Under the pieces are notes generated by a model. That model did not search any database. It saw only the letters and a program-made list of their open reading frames with translations, and was not told where the DNA came from. Below are positions 7,797 through 14,928 of a stretch of DNA of 18,019 nt, one piece after another; position 1 is the stretch's first letter, and each line of letters begins with the position of its first letter. Source of the stretch: UBA4823 sp034436035 (lineage in GTDB: Bacteria > Chloroflexota > Anaerolineae > Anaerolineales > UBA4823); assembly GCA_034436035.1 (NCBI GenBank), contig DAOTVW010000226.1:1-18019 (forward strand). Direction: 5' to 3'. The position numbers and the translations under genes were made by a program.

Positions 7797-8106
7797 CGTA
7801 GGTGGTTTTCCATACCCGACACAACCACCATTCCGGCGGGGATAAACCCCCTGCTCAAGGCATGCAAGTCGGTTGAAACCGACTCAAACCAAGTCCGCTT
7901 GAGCGGACTTCTATGGGTTGAGGCGGGACTTGAGTCCCCGCCGATGCAAACACACACAGACGCATTGTGCAGAACCTCCGAAATAAAATTCGGGATACAA
8001 ACCGTAACGCGAAATTCATTTCGCATAATCCCGAAACGTAGATGGGTTTCCATGCCCGATGCCCAAATCCAAAACCAACAACGGTGTGATTGGTATCCCG
8101 CCCTAC
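7797..8106. repeat. REP-like cluster of stem-loops, non-coding
   Basis: The 387-bp gap between terminator and ATPase gene is filled with palindromes. GGTGGTT/AACCACC is at 7801-7829; AGTCGGTT-ga-AACCGACT at 7867-7884; AAGTCCGCT-tg-AGCGGACTT at 7891-7910; GGCGGGACT-tg-AGTCCCCGCC at 7922-7942 with one bulge; and TTCGGGAT (7989-7996) pairs with ATCCCGAA (8028-8035), enclosing GCGAAAT-tc-ATTTCGC (8009-8024). Two direct copies of a 24-bp element flank the set (7797-7820 and 8037-8060, 20 of 24 identical, 240 bp apart). Open frames through it on both strands have no ribosome-binding sites and simply read through the palindromes. The structure resembles clustered REP/BIME-type intergenic repeats or a small non-autonomous element. 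No RAYT transposase is present. Confidence 0.8.
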
Positions 8107-8139
8107 AGAATATTCGTTAATTCTGTTCCCAAAATTTGG

Positions 8140-8147
8140 TATAAAAT
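8140..8147 (+). promoter_or_regulatory. Candidate -10 box for the ABC ATPase-permease-UbiA transcript
   Basis: TATAAAAT at 8140-8147 lies 12 bp before the ATPase ATG at 8160, with no good -35 at the expected distance. No Shine-Dalgarno lies between it and the ATG, so the transcript may be leaderless or nearly so. A new promoter is needed here because a terminator precedes the gene. Confidence 0.4.
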
Positions 8148-8159
8148 ATCCCTTACCAA

Positions 8160-8930
8160 ATGATTGATGTTGATGCTATTTCTTTCAATTACCCTAACGG
8201 ACAAACCCTCTTCGAAAATTTTTCCTGGAATGTGGAACGCGGCGAAGCATGGGCAATCGTCGGTCCTTCCGGTTGCGGGAAGAGTACCTTGCTCTACCTA
8301 CTCGCCGGGCTGCTTTTCCCAACGAAAGGCTATATCCGAATTGACGGAGAGAGCCTTACCCGTCCACGTCCGAAGAGCGGGCTCATCCTCCAAGATTATG
8401 GACTGTTACCTTGGGCGACCGTTCGCCAAAATGCCGAACTAGGACTGCAAATTCGTGGCTTTTATGGCCCAGACGGCACACACTCCCCACGCGAGGTAAT
8501 TCCCTCTACAGATGTTAATCCCTGGCTGTTAAGACTTGGCTTATCGGAAATCGCTGACAGTTACCCCGCTCATATTTCAGGTGGTCAACGCCAGCGAACC
8601 GCGATCGCGCGCACACTGGTCTTGCATCCCGATCTCTTGTTGATGGATGAACCTTTTTCATCACTAGACGCACCCACGCGAGAAGGATTGCAAAACTTAA
8701 CCCTCGAATTGCAAGAAGAACAAAACTTAACCCTCATCGTCGTCACCCACAGCATTGAAGAAGCAGCCGTCTTAGGAAAAAAAATCCTGCTGTTAGGGCG
8801 TCCAGTGCATCGTCAACCAACCATTATCCTAAACCCACATCAGGGTGGAGAAGCCTTCCGAAAAAGCCCCAGCTATCATACGGTGTGCGATGAGTTGCGG
8901 GTTCGCCTTGACGAGGTCTCTGCTATATGA
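8160..8930 (+). CDS. ABC transporter ATP-binding protein (nitrate/sulfonate/taurine-type)
   Basis: A 256-residue ABC ATPase with all motifs intact: Walker A GPSGCGKST at 35-43, Q-loop Gln at 78 (ILQDYGLLPW), signature ISGGQRQR at 139-146, Walker B LLLMDEP at 159-165 followed by the D-loop SSLD, and switch His at 197 (VVTHSIEEA). The LLPWATVRQN stretch after the Q-loop is typical of the SsuB/TauB/NrtD-like group that works with NMT1-type binding proteins. It would energise uptake of the ligand of the upstream lipoprotein through the permease encoded next. Its stop overlaps the permease start (ATGA), showing translational coupling. Confidence 0.94.
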   Translation: MIDVDAISFNYPNGQTLFENFSWNVERGEAWAIVGPSGCGKSTLLYLLAGLLFPTKGYIRIDGESLTRPRPKSGLILQDYGLLPWATVRQNAELGLQIRGFYGPDGTHSPREVIPSTDVNPWLLRLGLSEIADSYPAHISGGQRQRTAIARTLVLHPDLLLMDEPFSSLDAPTREGLQNLTLELQEEQNLTLIVVTHSIEEAAVLGKKILLLGRPVHRQPTIILNPHQGGEAFRKSPSYHTVCDELRVRLDEVSAI

Positions 8931-9670
8931 AACCGCGTACCACAACACTCAACCTGGCCTTTACCATCCTGGTGTTACTATTGGTCTGGCAAATAATCGC
9001 CTGGCTTGTCCATAGAGCGATTCTCCCCGGGCCGATTACAGTAGGGAAGGCATTTATCCACGAAATCCAAGGGGACTTAATCGAACACTTTCTCGTCAGC
9101 CTGTGGCGGGTAATCGCGAGTATGTTGCTTGCAATTATCACCGCAGTTCCAGCCGGTTTAGTGCTTGGGCAATCCCCGCGTTTGAATGCCCTTTTTACTC
9201 CATTAATCTACTTACTCTACCCGATTCCAAAAGTGGTATTTGTCCCGATTGTCTTACTCTTTTTTGGTTTGGGCGATGCTCCGAAAATATTAATTATCTT
9301 CATTATCTTGTTCTTCCAAATCCTCGTTCTGGTGCGCGATCAAGCAGCCAGCCTGCGCCAGGAATTGATCCTCAGTGTGCGTAGCCTTGGCGCTGGCCGA
9401 CGGGCATTATTCCGCTTCGTCTACCTTCCTGCCAGCCTGCCAGCTATTCTGACCGCCCTGCGCCAATCCATTGGGACAGCGGTAGCAGTCTTATACGTGG
9501 CGGAACTATTTGCCACCCAAAAAGGGCTGGGGTATTACATCTATTTGAACGGTAGTACCTTGTTCAATTACCCTGCTATGTATGTCGGCATTTTGGCAAT
9601 GAGCCTGCTTGGCTTAGGGTTATATTACCTGGTTGATTGGATGGAAAAACGGCTTTGTAAATGGATGTGA
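8927..9670 (+). CDS. ABC transporter permease (BPD_transp_1, SsuC/TauC-like)
   Basis: The 247-residue inner-membrane protein has about 6 hydrophobic segments. It carries the cytoplasmic EAA loop that contacts the ATPase at residues 152-170 (RSLGAGRRALFRFVYLPAS). The N-terminal ILPGPITVGKAF stretch is typical of SsuC/TauC/ThiX-like permeases. Its ATG overlaps the ATPase stop by 4 bases, and the UbiA gene starts one base after its own stop, so the three genes form one transcript. Together with the upstream lipoprotein and ATPase it forms a complete importer of unknown substrate. Confidence 0.93.
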   Translation: MKPRTTTLNLAFTILVLLLVWQIIAWLVHRAILPGPITVGKAFIHEIQGDLIEHFLVSLWRVIASMLLAIITAVPAGLVLGQSPRLNALFTPLIYLLYPIPKVVFVPIVLLFFGLGDAPKILIIFIILFFQILVLVRDQAASLRQELILSVRSLGAGRRALFRFVYLPASLPAILTALRQSIGTAVAVLYVAELFATQKGLGYYIYLNGSTLFNYPAMYVGILAMSLLGLGLYYLVDWMEKRLCKWM

Positions 9671-9671
9671 T

Positions 9672-10535
9672 ATGAAATCCTTGCGCGACTTCCTCGAGCT
9701 CATCAAATTTGAACACACCATCTTCGCCCTGCCATTTGCGTATTTGGGTATGCTCTTAGCCGCACACGGGTTGCCAACCTGGCATCAGTTCCTCTGGATC
9801 ACGATTGCGATGGCTGCAGCACGCACGGTTGCCATGGGCTTCAACCGCATTGCCGATCGTTTTTTCGATGCCCACAATCCTCGCACATGGCAGCGACCGC
9901 TCGTAAGTGGAAAAATCACGCTACGGGCTGCGTGGTTTGGCACGATTCTGGCAGCCTTTGTATTAACTCTGGCAGCTGCCCAACTGGGACGGCTGCCCAT
10001 CATCCTCTTACCAGGAGCTTTCTTGTTCTTATTTGGCTATTCCTACACCAAACGGTTCACCTGGCTCACCCACTTTTTATTAGGGTTCACGGATGGTCTT
10101 GCCCCGCTGGGAGCCTGGGTGGCGGTACGGGGTTCTCTTTTCCAACGCTCTGATGCGCCGGCTTGGCTGTTACTGGCGATCGTCACCTTTTGGATTGGCG
10201 GCTTTGATCTGATTTACGCCTGCCAGGATGTAGAATATGATCGCCGCGACCAGCTGCAATCGATTCCTGCTCGCTTCGGGGTTAATGTTGCCCTTCAATT
10301 ATCAATCCTGGCTCATGCCATCAGCGTTATCCTGTTAATTTGGTTAGGCATCCTCCTTCATTTCGGTTTTCCTTATTGGATTGGTCTAATGATTACCATT
10401 GCTTTGTTTACCTGGGAGCATCGGCTCGTTAAACCAGATGACCTGACCCATATTAACCTGGCCTTTTTCAATATCAATAGCTATATCAGTATTACCTTAT
10501 TTGCTGCGGTTTTAGGTGCATTATTCATTGGGTAA
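9672..10535 (+). CDS. UbiA-family prenyltransferase (4-hydroxybenzoate/MqnP-like)
   Basis: This 287-residue membrane protein has both aspartate-rich motifs of the UbiA superfamily. NRIADRFFD at 58-66 fits NxxxDxxxD, and CQDVEYD at 184-190 fits DxxxD. The following SIPARFG (197-203) is a hallmark of 4-hydroxybenzoate polyprenyltransferases and their futalosine-pathway relatives. The enzyme attaches a polyprenyl chain to an aromatic acid in the membrane using Mg2+ bound to the Asp motifs. With UbiD in the same neighbourhood it fits quinone synthesis, most likely menaquinone, though no mqn gene is visible to confirm that. An ATG at 9633 lies inside the permease gene; the ATG at 9672, one base after the permease stop and matching the usual N-terminus (LIKFEHTIFALPFAYLG), is preferred. 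Confidence 0.94.
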   Translation: MKSLRDFLELIKFEHTIFALPFAYLGMLLAAHGLPTWHQFLWITIAMAAARTVAMGFNRIADRFFDAHNPRTWQRPLVSGKITLRAAWFGTILAAFVLTLAAAQLGRLPIILLPGAFLFLFGYSYTKRFTWLTHFLLGFTDGLAPLGAWVAVRGSLFQRSDAPAWLLLAIVTFWIGGFDLIYACQDVEYDRRDQLQSIPARFGVNVALQLSILAHAISVILLIWLGILLHFGFPYWIGLMITIALFTWEHRLVKPDDLTHINLAFFNINSYISITLFAAVLGALFIG

Positions 10536-10612
10536 ATCGGGGTGCAGATGAGCTTAAGTAACTCGGAAATCAAGCCCCATAACCTTGCAAGGAACATAAC
10601 TTTTAAAAATCT

Positions 10613-12007
10613 ATGAAAACAAAAACCTTTCTGATCGCACTGTTCTTCATCTTTCTGAGCGCTTTAGCTTGTCAAAGTCAGTTGCCCCTCGCCTGGCAAA
10701 CGCCCACCCCATCTCCATCCCCATCTGCCACCGCCACTGCCACCGCAATCCCAACCCATACTCCCACAATCACCCCTTCTCCGACTCCAACGATTACACT
10801 GACCCCGACCGAGACGCCTACCATCACGCCGACTGCAACGCCGGTTCCGACGACATTACCAGAACAGGTCGATTTATTCGAACAAATCTGGAGCACGGTA
10901 AAAAATAAATATCTCTATCCCGATTTTAATGGATTGGATTGGGAAGCAGTCCATCGTGAATATGTTGCCCGTCTGACCATCGGAATGGGACCAAAGCAGT
11001 TCTATGAGTCCATGAAAGAAATGATCTACCGATTGAACGACGATCATTCCAACTATTGGACACCAGCCGAGTTCGACTTCGAAAAGAAGCTCTACGCGGG
11101 CTCAGCCAAATTCGCCGGTATTGGTATCTTTACTACACCGGATTATGAGAATAAACGCATCGTAGTAATCCTCGTTTTTCGCAATAGCCCTGCCGAAGCG
11201 GCGGGCTTGAAACCCCATGATTCGATCACAGCAGTAAATGGAGAAGCTTTATTTGATGAGCAAGGCAATTATAAAAATTTGCTTAGCGGTGCGGAAGGGA
11301 CGTATGTCACGGTGACCGTTCAGAGCCCTGGTGAACCGCCCCGCCTGGTTGCTATGAAACGCGAAAAAGTGGATACCCGCATGCCAGTACCGCACCAGGT
11401 GTTGATCACGCCAGGCGGAAAACGGATTGGTTACTTATTAGTAGCGGGCTTTAATGACGAGTATATTGACAATCGATTAGGCAAAGCCTTAGAAGAGATG
11501 GCAACCCTGGCTCCATTGGATGGGCTTATCCTTGACTTGCGTGAAAACATGGGTGGAGAAGCATCCATCGCCAGTAGCGTTTTGGCTTATTTCACCAATG
11601 GGAATCTCGGTTATTTTGTGGATCGGTATAACCATAAACGGCCCTGGGTTATTAAAGGGGTAGATAAATTTGGCTCCCAATATAAACCCCTTGTGGTTTT
11701 AATCGGAAAAGATACCTATAGTTTCGGCGAGCTTTGCGCTGGGGTATTAAAAGACCGCGGGCGAGCGTATTTAATGGGCGAAACCACCGATGGGAATGTC
11801 GAATTATTATGGGGCTATCCATTCAAGGATGGTTCATTATTGCTATTAGCCCACGAAAAATTTGTCCCTTATTATCATCCGGATTGGAATTGGGAAAGCA
11901 GTGGTATTATTCCGGATTTAGCAATCCCCCCAGCTAATTGGGGTGATATCACCTTAACGAATGACCTTGCGCTAGAGGTGGCATACGTTTATTTTGATAC
12001 CCATTGA
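10613..12007 (+). CDS. S41-family peptidase-like lipoprotein with PDZ domain
   Basis: This 464-residue secreted lipoprotein ends its signal in LSALAC (C20). Residues 29-83 are a Thr/Pro/Ser-rich linker. A S41 N-terminal helical part is followed by a PDZ domain (about 160-250, with RNSPAEAAGLKPHDSITAVNG at its core) and the S41 core (LDLRENMGG at 308-316, IGKDTYSFGE with the presumed nucleophile Ser370). The CtpA-type catalytic Lys, normally in a TFGKG-like motif, is not there: residues 390-395 read ETTDGN. This looks more like the S41B/tricorn-type subgroup, which uses other residues, or a degenerate enzyme. It starts 77 bp after UbiA, possibly by read-through, and has only a weak, distant AAGGAA as ribosome-binding site. 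It is convergent with the SIS gene, 11 bp apart. Confidence 0.88.
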   Translation: MKTKTFLIALFFIFLSALACQSQLPLAWQTPTPSPSPSATATATAIPTHTPTITPSPTPTITLTPTETPTITPTATPVPTTLPEQVDLFEQIWSTVKNKYLYPDFNGLDWEAVHREYVARLTIGMGPKQFYESMKEMIYRLNDDHSNYWTPAEFDFEKKLYAGSAKFAGIGIFTTPDYENKRIVVILVFRNSPAEAAGLKPHDSITAVNGEALFDEQGNYKNLLSGAEGTYVTVTVQSPGEPPRLVAMKREKVDTRMPVPHQVLITPGGKRIGYLLVAGFNDEYIDNRLGKALEEMATLAPLDGLILDLRENMGGEASIASSVLAYFTNGNLGYFVDRYNHKRPWVIKGVDKFGSQYKPLVVLIGKDTYSFGELCAGVLKDRGRAYLMGETTDGNVELLWGYPFKDGSLLLLAHEKFVPYYHPDWNWESSGIIPDLAIPPANWGDITLTNDLALEVAYVYFDTH

Positions 12008-12018
12008 AATAAGGCTCC

Positions 12019-12795
12019 CTAACAACCATACACTTTTTGTACCCGGCAACGATAATCATCATAGCATTCATCAAAACGTTTTTTCGCTGCTTCACTGCCG
12101 ATGAAGTAATTGGAGGTAAGGACAATCGGCGGCTTACCCAGGGCGGTTAATTTTTCTGCCACCAAGCATTTAATGGCATTGGTAACCGCCGCAGCTCCAA
12201 TCGTTGACCCCGGGCCAACTGGATCTGCTAAACCGGGGATAGTTACCATTGCATCGCCGCCAGGGGAGCAATTATCAATCACAATATCAGCAACATCGAT
12301 GAGCTTTTTACCACTAGAGTGTAAGGCTGGAACACCTTGACAATGTTCCAGGGATACCACTGCAACAACTGGCATCTGGTAGCGTTTTGCTTCCAATGCA
12401 ACATCTACCACCACCTGATTTACTCCACTATTGGAGAAAAGCAAAAAACAATCGGGGGGAGTGAAGACAAAATTGCGCAAGATAACCTGCCCAAACCCTT
12501 CTATGTGCTCCAGGAACATCGCTTGGCGTTGTCCATTGGAACCAACCACCAAATTATGATAGGTGAGGGAAAGCTCCACAATCGGATGAAAACCTGGAAA
12601 ACTGCCATGCCGAGGGAACATTTCTTCGACAAAGATACGCGAATGCCCAGTCCCAAACATGTGTACCAGTCCATTATCGGCTATGGTGCGCGCGAAAAGT
12701 TCCGCTGCGCTTTCTATTGCCGCCATTTGGGTTTCTTGAATGCGCTGAAGGATGGACTGCGCACGAGACAAATACTCCAAGGCTGAATTTGTCAT
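12019..12795 (-). CDS. SIS-domain sugar isomerase family protein (UPF0309-like)
   Basis: The 258-residue protein contains one SIS (sugar isomerase) domain. MFGTGHSRI is at 46-54, with GTGHS the sugar-phosphate loop. FSNSGVNQVVVDVALEAKR is at 120-138, and VGPGSTIGAAAVTNA at 193-206 is characteristic of the UPF0309 group. SIS domains bind phosphosugars as isomerases or sensors; the exact substrate is unknown, and amino-sugar phosphates are plausible. I place the start at ATG 12795 because GGAG lies 6 bases upstream; the ATGs at 12810 and 12807 lack a ribosome-binding site. It is the last gene of the URO-D-like, GntR, SIS operon, about 30 bp after the GntR stop. Confidence 0.9.
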   Translation of the reverse strand: MTNSALEYLSRAQSILQRIQETQMAAIESAAELFARTIADNGLVHMFGTGHSRIFVEEMFPRHGSFPGFHPIVELSLTYHNLVVGSNGQRQAMFLEHIEGFGQVILRNFVFTPPDCFLLFSNSGVNQVVVDVALEAKRYQMPVVAVVSLEHCQGVPALHSSGKKLIDVADIVIDNCSPGGDAMVTIPGLADPVGPGSTIGAAAVTNAIKCLVAEKLTALGKPPIVLTSNYFIGSEAAKKRFDECYDDYRCRVQKVYGC

Positions 12796-12825
12796 CCTAT
12801 TCTCCATCATTAATAATCAAAAAGT

Positions 12826-13581
12826 CTAGATTTTACTTTGTGGGGGATGCGTCGTCCGGTATTCATAGCGATCCGCCCGATAATAACTGGCTGAATACTC
12901 GATAACATCGCCGTCATCTAAATAAGTCGTTGTGCCAACATACAATAAAGGTGTACCTACCGGGACTTCAAGGAGATCAGAACGCAAAGGATCTGCTGCG
13001 ACGGCGCGTACTACATGGTCTATTTGATTGATGATCAAGTGATAGTGAGAAGTCAAAACTTCATAAAGGGATTGATTGGAAAAATCGACTTTTTCAATCC
13101 CCTGGCAGCGTTCGACAAGCACAATGGAAGTTTGATGGCAAATCGGCTCATCATCTCCTAAGCGGATACGCTCCAAAATCATACACGCTGAACCAACTTT
13201 ATCGATTAATGCAAGAGGGGCATCTTCTGCAACACTTCCTAACTCACAGCGGATTACCCGTGATTTTGGAATCCGTCCCAATTCCCGCATTTGTTGTGAA
13301 AAACTGCGGTCCAAAAAAAATTGTATTGGGTTTGGAATTGCGCGCACAAAGGTGCCCCTGCCAGCAAAGCGTTCTAACAAACCCTCGTCAACCAACTTGG
13401 CAATTGCTTGGCGGACTGTCTGCCGGCCGACATGATAAGCTTGGCAAATTTCCAGCTCAGGCGGGAGGATTTGGTCAGTGGTGAGGATGCCGCGGTAAAT
13501 CATGCGCCGCAAATCCAGGTATACCTGATAATACAATGGAACAGGGCTATGGGGATCAACGGTTGAATAGGGAAGTTTCAT
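12826..13581 (-). CDS. GntR-family transcriptional regulator (HutC type, UTRA domain)
   Basis: A 251-residue regulator has an N-terminal GntR winged helix (about 13-79: PLYYQVYLDLRRMI, then LPPELEICQAYHVGRQTVRQAI, ending GRGTFV) and a C-terminal UTRA effector domain. The UTRA part includes QQMRELGRIPKSRVI, YEVLTSHYHL and GTPLLYVGTTTY. UTRA domains usually bind small ligands, often sugar phosphates, that release the protein from DNA. It sits between the URO-D-like and SIS genes in one operon, so it is the natural controller of that operon and of the divergent oxidoreductase gene. The two palindromes at 14802-14815 and 14883-14896 are its likely operators. The ATG at 13581 is chosen; a TTG at 13590 would add three residues. 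Confidence 0.95.
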   Translation of the reverse strand: MKLPYSTVDPHSPVPLYYQVYLDLRRMIYRGILTTDQILPPELEICQAYHVGRQTVRQAIAKLVDEGLLERFAGRGTFVRAIPNPIQFFLDRSFSQQMRELGRIPKSRVIRCELGSVAEDAPLALIDKVGSACMILERIRLGDDEPICHQTSIVLVERCQGIEKVDFSNQSLYEVLTSHYHLIINQIDHVVRAVAADPLRSDLLEVPVGTPLLYVGTTTYLDDGDVIEYSASYYRADRYEYRTTHPPQSKI

Positions 13582-13621
13582 TTTATCCAATGAATAATAC
13601 TATCCTTCTCATAAAAGATCA

Positions 13622-14767
13622 TTATATTGTGAGTGGATATTTTCCTAATTCTCGGGCGGTATGGTAAAGGGTAACCACATTGCGAGCAGGTATATCCGCT
13701 TGTAAATGATTAGCCGGAGCCAGAATATATCCACCGCCAGGAGCTAATTGTTGTAAGCGAGTCTTCACCTCACGGATAACGTCCTCCTCAGAACCTTGTA
13801 AAGCATGAGAGATATCGATGCCACCCAAAAAGGTAATTTTGTCGCCAAATTGTTTTTTAATTGCCACAAGATCAGTGGCGGGAAGGGGTTCTAAGGGATG
13901 AATGACATCGACGCCTAAATCGATGATGTCGCCTAGCAAACTCCCTATCGCGCCATCACTGTGCAACATTATTTTAATCTCTGGTTTGTAATTACGGATA
14001 ACTTGAATTAGGCGCTGTAGGCAGGGTTTAATAAAACGGCGGAACATTCCCAACGACATCAAGGTATTGCGGTTGCCAGCATAATCATCGCCTGGTAATT
14101 CAATCATGTCCAAATATTCACCAGCGGCTTCCATTGCCAGACGCAGTAACCCTTCTTGAATCGAGGTTACTCGATCTAGCAACGCCAATGCAAAGTCGGG
14201 GTTCATCGCCATATCCATAAGGAAATTTTCTGTGCCACGTAAATCACAAGCAGTTTGAAAGGGTCCATGAGAAGCTACCATGCGCATCACCACAAAATAG
14301 TCCGTTTGCGTGCGCAAATATCTGGCCCTTTCCGTTACCCCCGCCATCCAACACGGATCCGCTAAATCTGGCCAATGCACCAGGCGATTGATATCCGCCA
14401 GACTGGTGGCATCGGCTAAAATCCCCCGACCGGCATAATAATATGGTTTGGCGCGCAACCAGATTTGCCCGTATGAATCATAAAAAGTTTGATCATCCTC
14501 GCCAGGGATAATCGGACTATTCGGTAGCAAACCAGGCCAACAGTAGCGTAAATCTGTGCCCAGTTTTTCCAATAAGCGGTCATCCATGTAAGAAATCGTG
14601 TGCCCGCTACGAAAAGGTTTAACCGGTTCGGAAAGTTGCAATAATTCAACAAGCTGGAGGTAAAGCTCATCCACAACCCCATACGGGCCTCCGCCTAAAG
14701 CGAGCGGTACCCGGTCAGGTTCCTCATGTTGCATGGCTGTAAGTACACGTTGGCGTGGTGTCATCAT
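13622..14767 (-). CDS. Uroporphyrinogen decarboxylase (URO-D)-like family protein, probably not HemE
   Basis: The 381-residue protein has the URO-D/methyltransferase TIM-barrel pattern: MTPRQRVLTAMQHEEPDRVPL at the N-terminus, IMLHSDGAIGSLLGDIIDLG (267-286) and ITFLGGIDISHAL (311-323). It lacks HemE's N-terminal Arg-rich signature. It also lacks the His-x-Cys...Cys zinc site of MtaA/CmuA-type corrinoid methyltransferases, since HSDG replaces HxCG and the C-terminal GGGYILAPANHLQADIP has no Cys. Paralogs of this kind are found beside sugar catabolic genes and their reaction is unknown. The ATG at 14767 is chosen because AAGGA lies 9 bases upstream; an ATG at 14785 has none. It heads the three-gene minus-strand operon and has a good promoter. 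Confidence 0.88.
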   Translation of the reverse strand: MMTPRQRVLTAMQHEEPDRVPLALGGGPYGVVDELYLQLVELLQLSEPVKPFRSGHTISYMDDRLLEKLGTDLRYCWPGLLPNSPIIPGEDDQTFYDSYGQIWLRAKPYYYAGRGILADATSLADINRLVHWPDLADPCWMAGVTERARYLRTQTDYFVVMRMVASHGPFQTACDLRGTENFLMDMAMNPDFALALLDRVTSIQEGLLRLAMEAAGEYLDMIELPGDDYAGNRNTLMSLGMFRRFIKPCLQRLIQVIRNYKPEIKIMLHSDGAIGSLLGDIIDLGVDVIHPLEPLPATDLVAIKKQFGDKITFLGGIDISHALQGSEEDVIREVKTRLQQLAPGGGYILAPANHLQADIPARNVVTLYHTARELGKYPLTI

Positions 14768-14801
14768 TGATAGGGATCCTTCCATAGATAATAGAGCAAA
14801 A

Positions 14802-14815
14802 AATGTGCGTACAAT
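14802..14815. promoter_or_regulatory. Putative operator 1 (AATGTGCGTACAAT) at the URO-D-operon start
   Basis: This near-palindrome fits the general GntR pattern (N)GT(N)xAC(N). It starts 6 bp downstream of the minus-strand -10 box, covering the expected start of transcription. It matches operator 2 at 12 of 14 positions, with centres exactly 81 bp apart. Binding by the GntR protein encoded in the operon is inferred. Confidence 0.6.
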
Positions 14816-14821
14816 AAAACA

Positions 14822-14849
14822 ATTATACGCGAATTGTGGGGTTTGCCAA
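14822..14849 (-). promoter_or_regulatory. Promoter of the URO-D-like/GntR/SIS operon
   Basis: Read on the minus strand, TTGGCA (14849-14844) is followed after 16 bp by a perfect TATAAT (14827-14822). Transcription would start near 14815, about 48 bp before the ATG at 14767. Confidence 0.75.
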
Positions 14850-14850
14850 G

Positions 14851-14879
14851 TTGACGAATCAGTAAAAATCGTCTAAAAT
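14851..14879 (+). promoter_or_regulatory. Promoter of the Gfo/Idh/MocA gene
   Basis: TTGACG (14851-14856) is followed by a 17-bp spacer and TAAAAT (14874-14879). The predicted start falls near 14886, inside operator 2. The promoter lies back to back with the minus-strand promoter; the two -35 boxes are only 1 bp apart. Confidence 0.78.
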
Positions 14880-14882
14880 TAG

Positions 14883-14896
14883 AATGTTCGTACATT
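14883..14896. promoter_or_regulatory. Putative operator 2 (AATGTTCGTACATT) at the Gfo/Idh/MocA start
   Basis: A 14-bp palindrome with one mismatched pair, starting 4 bp after the -10 box. A repressor bound here would block the plus-strand promoter, mirroring operator 1 on the other side. Confidence 0.62.
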
Positions 14897-14928
14897 TATT
14901 CACAAAATCTTTCTGAAGGAGTAAGCCA

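Noticed and set aside
7716..8120. 134-codon plus-strand and 98-codon minus-strand open frames between lipoprotein and ATPase genes
   Set aside because: The plus frame begins inside the terminator leader and reads through it and the stem-loops; both frames follow from the GC-rich palindromes and have no ribosome-binding site.
10678..10908. Valine/glycine-rich minus-strand frame and His/Pro-rich plus-strand frame at the S41 gene start
   Set aside because: They are shadows of the Thr/Pro low-complexity linker of the S41 gene.
12008..12018. Terminator between the convergent S41 and SIS genes
   Set aside because: The gap is only 11 bp and no stem with a T run is visible there.
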